Source of the DNA: Desulfatitalea sp. UBA4791
GTDB lineage: Bacteria; Desulfobacterota; Desulfobacteria; Desulfobacterales; Desulfosarcinaceae
NCBI GenBank assembly: GCA_002402905.1
Contig: DHGT01000025.1
Span: forward strand, 30,271-39,336
DNA length: 9,066 nt
Direction of reading: 5' to 3'
Of the stretch, positions 6,010-9,066 are shown in pieces. Below the pieces are notes generated by a model. The model was not told the DNA's origin and searched no databases. It worked only from the letters and a program-made list of their open reading frames with translations. The stretch's first letter is position 1; every line of letters starts with the position of its first letter. Both the position numbers and the translations under genes were made by a program.

Positions 6010-7254
6010 TCAACCGACGGCAGGAACCCCGTAGCGTTCCGCCTCCGGCTCGACGACCAGCTGATAAGCCTGGCGGGCGATCATGCGCTCCTCGTCGGTG
6101 GGAATGACCAGGACCTTGACCTTGCTGTGGGGAGCAGAAATGAAGCCGGAGCGGCCATTCACGGTATGGTGGTTGGCGTCGGGGTCCAGGATCAGGCCCA
6201 ACTCTTCCCAGCCTGCCAGGACCAGGCTGCGCACATCGCGGGCGTTTTCTCCGATGCCGCCGGTAAAGACCAGGGCCTGGGCTCCGGAGAGAGTGAAATG
6301 ATAAGCGCCGATATATTTGCGCAGGGTGTGCACGTACATCTCCACGGCCAGGGCCGCGTCAGGGTTGCCCTCGGCGCGGGCCGCCATGATGTTGCGCAGA
6401 TCGCGGCCGCAACCGCCGATGGCCTTGAGTCCGCTTTCGTTATTGAGCAGGTCCACCAGTTGCGCCAGATCCAGATCCGTGCGGCGCTGCAGGTAGAGCA
6501 GCACGGCGGGGTCCAGGTACCCGGCCCGCGTTCCCATGATCAATCCCTCCAGGGGAGTGAATCCCATGCTGGTGTCCACCGCCCGTCCGCGGGAAAAGGC
6601 CGTGATGCTGGCCCCGTTGCCCAGGTGGGCGCTGATCAGTTTGAGATCGCCGATGGGCATTTCGAGCAGATCGGCGGCCGTCTGGGTCACGTAGTGGTGG
6701 GAAAGACCATGAAAACCGAAGCGACGGATGCCGTAGCGGGTGTACCACTCCCGCGGCACGGCATAGAGGTAGGATTTGGCCGGCATGCTGCAGTAAAACG
6801 TGGTGTCGAAACAGGCGACCTGGGGCCGGTCGGGCATGCGTGCCCGGCAGGCGCGCAGCACGTCCAAGGCCGGCGGCAGATGCAGGGGGGCCAGTTCCTG
6901 AATCGACGCCAGCTGCGCCATGGCCTGGTCGTCGATCCGGGTGGGGCCGGCGAAGATATCGCGGCCGTGCACGATGCGGTGGCCCAACAGGTCGATGGAA
7001 AGCCCTTTTGCACCGGAAACCTCGCCGGCCCGGTCGATGGCCGCCAGGGCCAGGACAACGGCTTCGGCGTGGCCGGAACAGGCCTGAGTATGCTCCTGGG
7101 GCGAACCAGCGAGCCCGGCGCAAAAGACCCGGGCCCGGCCCCGGGCCTCACCGACCCGCTCCACGATGCCGCGCAGCATCTCCCGCTCGTCGGGCATGCG
7201 GATCAGCTTGAATTTGAGTGACGAGCTGCCTGCGTTGAAGACGAGAACATTCAT
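6010..7254 (-). CDS. ackA: Acetate kinase
   Basis: Interconverts acetyl phosphate plus ADP with acetate plus ATP in the cytoplasm. It has 414 residues, normal for the family (about 400). Motifs in order: NAGSSSLKFKL (7-17); GHRIVHG (91-97) with substrate-site R93; ACFDTTFYCSMP (147-158) with catalytic D150; FGFHGLSHHYV (179-189) with H182; SAHLGNGAS (208-216); DTSMGFTPLEGLIMGTRAG (227-245) with catalytic R243; FTGGIGENA (330-338); and PTDEERMIA (385-393) with E388 matching the metal-binding glutamate. All key residues are present. The ATG at 7254 lies 8 bp after the xsc stop; no strong Shine-Dalgarno is seen, so translation is probably coupled to xsc. The frame stays open far upstream into xsc, but that part is shadow. 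In this setting the likely direction is ATP formation from the acetyl phosphate made by Xsc. Confidence 0.95.
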   Translation of the reverse strand: MNVLVFNAGSSSLKFKLIRMPDEREMLRGIVERVGEARGRARVFCAGLAGSPQEHTQACSGHAEAVVLALAAIDRAGEVSGAKGLSIDLLGHRIVHGRDIFAGPTRIDDQAMAQLASIQELAPLHLPPALDVLRACRARMPDRPQVACFDTTFYCSMPAKSYLYAVPREWYTRYGIRRFGFHGLSHHYVTQTAADLLEMPIGDLKLISAHLGNGASITAFSRGRAVDTSMGFTPLEGLIMGTRAGYLDPAVLLYLQRRTDLDLAQLVDLLNNESGLKAIGGCGRDLRNIMAARAEGNPDAALAVEMYVHTLRKYIGAYHFTLSGAQALVFTGGIGENARDVRSLVLAGWEELGLILDPDANHHTVNGRSGFISAPHSKVKVLVIPTDEERMIARQAYQLVVEPEAERYGVPAVG

Positions 7255-7262
7255 GGCGTCGA

Positions 7263-8984
7263 TCAGGCGTTGAGGTGCTTGTACTTGTCCAGATACCGCA
7301 CCGGCATCTTGAGGGCGTCCCGCCGGAACGGCTCGGCCAGCACCTCCGCACCGCCCTGGATCATGGCGTTGATCACGCAGGGCCGGCCCGAGGCAACGGC
7401 TTCCCGGACCACGTCGCCCACCTCGCGGTAGTCGGTGACCCGGAACCCCTTGGCGCCCATGTCCTCGGCCAGTTGGGCGTAATCCGGGTTCTCGCGCAGG
7501 TTGGCGCCCACGAAGCGGTTGCCGTAGTAGTCGATCTGGTTCTTCTTCTCGGCACCCCACTCCAGGTTGTTGGCCACGATGGCGATGACGGGGATCTTTT
7601 CCCGCACGGCGGTCATCACCTCCTGAAGGCCGCTGATGCCATAGGCGCCGTCGCCCTGGAAGGCAAAGACCGGTTTGTCCGGCGCCCCCATCTTGGCGCC
7701 CATGGCCGCGCCGTAGGCAAAGCCGCAGTTGCCCCAGCTCAGGGCAGAGATGTGCTGGCGCACGCCGGTGAATTTCAGGTAGGCGTTGCACATGGAAGAG
7801 TTGTTGCCGATGTCGGTGGCCACGATCGAACCGGGCGGAATGGCGGCGGCCAGCTCGGCCAGGAAACGGCGGGGGTGCATCAACGCGTTGGTGGATGAGG
7901 ACCATTCGGCCAATTCGGCGTTCCAGATCCGGTTCTCCTCGGCGATCTCCTCCAGGCGGGCCCTGTTCTGCGGCCGGTCGGGCGCCTCGGTTTTCAACCG
8001 GTTCAACAATTCGGCGCTGAAGGCCTTGACGTCGCCGCACGAGGCCACGTCCACCCGCTTACTCAATCCGAGCACGGCCACATTCACGTCCACCTGGATG
8101 ATGCGGGCCTTCTCGGGCCAGTAGGCCATGTCGTACTGCGGCAGGGTGCCGAAGGGGCCCAGGCGGCTGCCCAGGGCCAGCACCACGTCGGCCTTGGCGA
8201 TGGTGCGCATGGCCGCCTTGGAACCGCAGTACCCGATGGGACCGACCGCCAGCGGATGCGCGGCCGGGAAACTGTCGTTGTGCAGATAGGAGTTGACCAC
8301 CGGAGCGGTGAGATACTCGGCCAGGGCGGTCACCTCTTCCAGGGCATCGGCCTGGGAAACCCCGCCGCCGGCGAGAATCACGGGAAACCTGGCCACGGCC
8401 AGCAGTTCGGCGGCCTTTGCCAGGGCGGCCGGATCGCCGGGCCCGCGCAGGATCAAAGGCGTGGGGTAGATCTCGTCCTGGCACACGCCGTAGAAGTAAT
8501 CCCGGGGAATGTTGAGCTGGGTCGGGCCGTTGAAATTCTTGGCCATGTAAAAGGCCCTGCGGGACAGCTCGGCCATGCGTTCGGGGCGGTTGACGCGCAC
8601 CTGGTAGACAGTCTGGCGCTCGAACATGGGCATCTGGTCCAGCTCCTGGAACCCCCCGGTGCCGATGCCCATGGTGCCGGTCTCCGGTGTGATGGCCACC
8701 ACCGGCGAATGGGCCCAATAGGCCGCCGTCATGGCGGAGACGAAGTTGGCGGCCCCCGGCCCGTTCTGGGCGATACAGGCCTGGGGCCGACCGGTGACCC
8801 GCGCCAGGCCGTCGGCGGCGTGGCAGGCGGCCTGCTCGTGGGCCACGGGAACGAAGCGGATCCCGGCGGCCGGGAAAAGATCCAGGGCGTCCATGTAAGC
8901 GCTGCCCACGATCCCGAAGACCGTGTCGACCTGTTCGGCCACCAGCGTCTCGACCAATGCTTCTGAAGGGGTCATTTTCGGCAT
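7263..8984 (-). CDS. xsc: Sulfoacetaldehyde acetyltransferase
   Basis: Thiamine-diphosphate enzyme that converts sulfoacetaldehyde plus phosphate to acetyl phosphate plus sulfite (EC 2.3.3.15). It has 573 residues, close to characterised Xsc (about 580-600). The N-terminal ThDP domain has the cofactor-activating glutamate in VAHEQAACHAADG (E50). The central domain shows PVILAGGGV (201-209), HNDSFPAAHPLAVGPIGYCG (235-254) and DVVLALGSRLGPFGTLPQYD (266-285). The C-terminal domain has GDG (444-446) with N472-N473, the Mg/ThDP motif. Features separating Xsc from acetolactate synthase and oxalyl-CoA decarboxylase, judged from remembered Xsc sequences, are GFQELDQM (111-118), WGAEKKNQ (476-483) and EPFRRDALKMPV (551-562). 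AGGAG lies 8 nt before the ATG. Acetate kinase follows 8 bp later, as expected for an acetyl-phosphate producer. Sulfopyruvate decarboxylase is less likely, since it is shorter or split. The sulfonate source is not visible. Confidence 0.88.
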   Translation of the reverse strand: MPKMTPSEALVETLVAEQVDTVFGIVGSAYMDALDLFPAAGIRFVPVAHEQAACHAADGLARVTGRPQACIAQNGPGAANFVSAMTAAYWAHSPVVAITPETGTMGIGTGGFQELDQMPMFERQTVYQVRVNRPERMAELSRRAFYMAKNFNGPTQLNIPRDYFYGVCQDEIYPTPLILRGPGDPAALAKAAELLAVARFPVILAGGGVSQADALEEVTALAEYLTAPVVNSYLHNDSFPAAHPLAVGPIGYCGSKAAMRTIAKADVVLALGSRLGPFGTLPQYDMAYWPEKARIIQVDVNVAVLGLSKRVDVASCGDVKAFSAELLNRLKTEAPDRPQNRARLEEIAEENRIWNAELAEWSSSTNALMHPRRFLAELAAAIPPGSIVATDIGNNSSMCNAYLKFTGVRQHISALSWGNCGFAYGAAMGAKMGAPDKPVFAFQGDGAYGISGLQEVMTAVREKIPVIAIVANNLEWGAEKKNQIDYYGNRFVGANLRENPDYAQLAEDMGAKGFRVTDYREVGDVVREAVASGRPCVINAMIQGGAEVLAEPFRRDALKMPVRYLDKYKHLNA

Positions 8985-8999
8985 GATGTGTTCTCCTGA

Positions 9000-9015
9000 A
9001 CCCCGCTATAGGGGT
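9000..9015 (-). promoter_or_regulatory. GC hairpin just upstream of the xsc ribosome binding site
   Basis: ACCCC (9000-9004) pairs with GGGGT (9011-9015) around the loop GCTATA. This is the weakest of the three hairpins. The xsc Shine-Dalgarno (AGGAG, 8997-8993 on the minus strand) begins two bases beyond it, the same layout as upstream of the 4Fe-4S gene. Role inferred from position. Confidence 0.4.
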
Positions 9016-9066
9016 AGTTTAAAGTGTAAAGAAAAAAGTTTGAAGTGAAGGAATCCTGTCGATTCC
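9000..9066 (-). repeat. Composite intergenic repeat, copy 3, running off the right edge
   Basis: On the minus strand: GGAATC, then head GACAGGATTCCTTCACTT (9060-9043), an AT-rich middle with CTTTACACTTTAAACT, and a GC hairpin (9015-9000). Head to end word is 45 bp, one base shorter than copy 1. It points toward xsc as copy 1 points toward the 4Fe-4S gene. The bases before the head may also belong to the repeat but the window ends there. If xsc is first in its operon, its promoter must lie in or beyond this element. Confidence 0.8.

Noticed and set aside
6007..7221. Long plus-strand open frame of 404 codons opposite ackA
   Set aside because: It is antisense to a complete acetate kinase with all catalytic residues, has no recognisable domain, and such frames are expected opposite GC-rich genes.
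7255..8040. N-terminal extension of the ackA frame back into xsc
   Set aside because: The extension overlaps xsc in another frame and has no family similarity; acetate kinase starts at MNVLVFNAGSSS, 414 residues from the stop.
8256..8966. Plus-strand open frame of 236 codons opposite xsc
   Set aside because: Shadow of xsc; Gly- and His-rich composition with no motif.

Overview
This 9,066-bp window is GC-rich and gene-dense. It holds eight protein-coding genes, one cut by the left edge, and no rRNA, tRNA, CRISPR array, transposase or phage gene that I can see. The gene content suggests a strictly anaerobic, possibly sulfite- or sulfate-respiring bacterium of the Desulfobacterota type: an iron-sulfur electron carrier, an FmdE-family protein, molybdopterin-related proteins, and sulfoacetaldehyde acetyltransferase beside acetate kinase. 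The taxonomic placement is inference from gene families, not from a marker gene.

Left half, plus strand (2-4833): a molybdopterin oxidoreductase lacking its N-terminus; an iron-sulfur protein with two 4Fe-4S motifs and six further cysteines; an FmdE-family protein with a C-terminal zinc ribbon, whose GTG start lies inside the preceding gene; a MoeA/MogA-type molybdopterin-binding protein with a four-cysteine tail; and a 92-residue TIGR04076-type protein. The last four are closely spaced and probably form one operon. With the oxidoreductase they look like a molybdenum- or tungsten-enzyme module whose substrate is unknown.

Right half, minus strand (8984 down to 4943): xsc and ackA, 8 bp apart, then after a 77-bp gap a zinc-independent quinone oxidoreductase of the MDR superfamily. 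Xsc turns sulfoacetaldehyde plus phosphate into sulfite and acetyl phosphate. AckA turns acetyl phosphate into acetate and ATP. The pair gives substrate-level ATP from a C2 sulfonate and releases sulfite, which an anaerobe could respire. The enzyme making sulfoacetaldehyde (from taurine, for example) is not in the window and might lie beyond either edge.

The three main intergenic gaps (1649-1738, 4834-4942, 8985-9066) each carry a copy of one composite repeat. It has an 18-bp head (GACAGRATWCCTTCACTT), an AT-rich middle built from ACTTTAAAC-like words, an end word ACTTYAAACT, and then a GC-rich hairpin. In two copies the hairpin sits 2-3 nt upstream of the Shine-Dalgarno sequence of the next gene (the 4Fe-4S gene and xsc). 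In the third it overlaps the stop codon of the quinone oxidoreductase. This repeat is the most unusual sequence-level signal here. The fourth gap (5933-6009) has a small AT-rich dyad that may be a promoter or operator.
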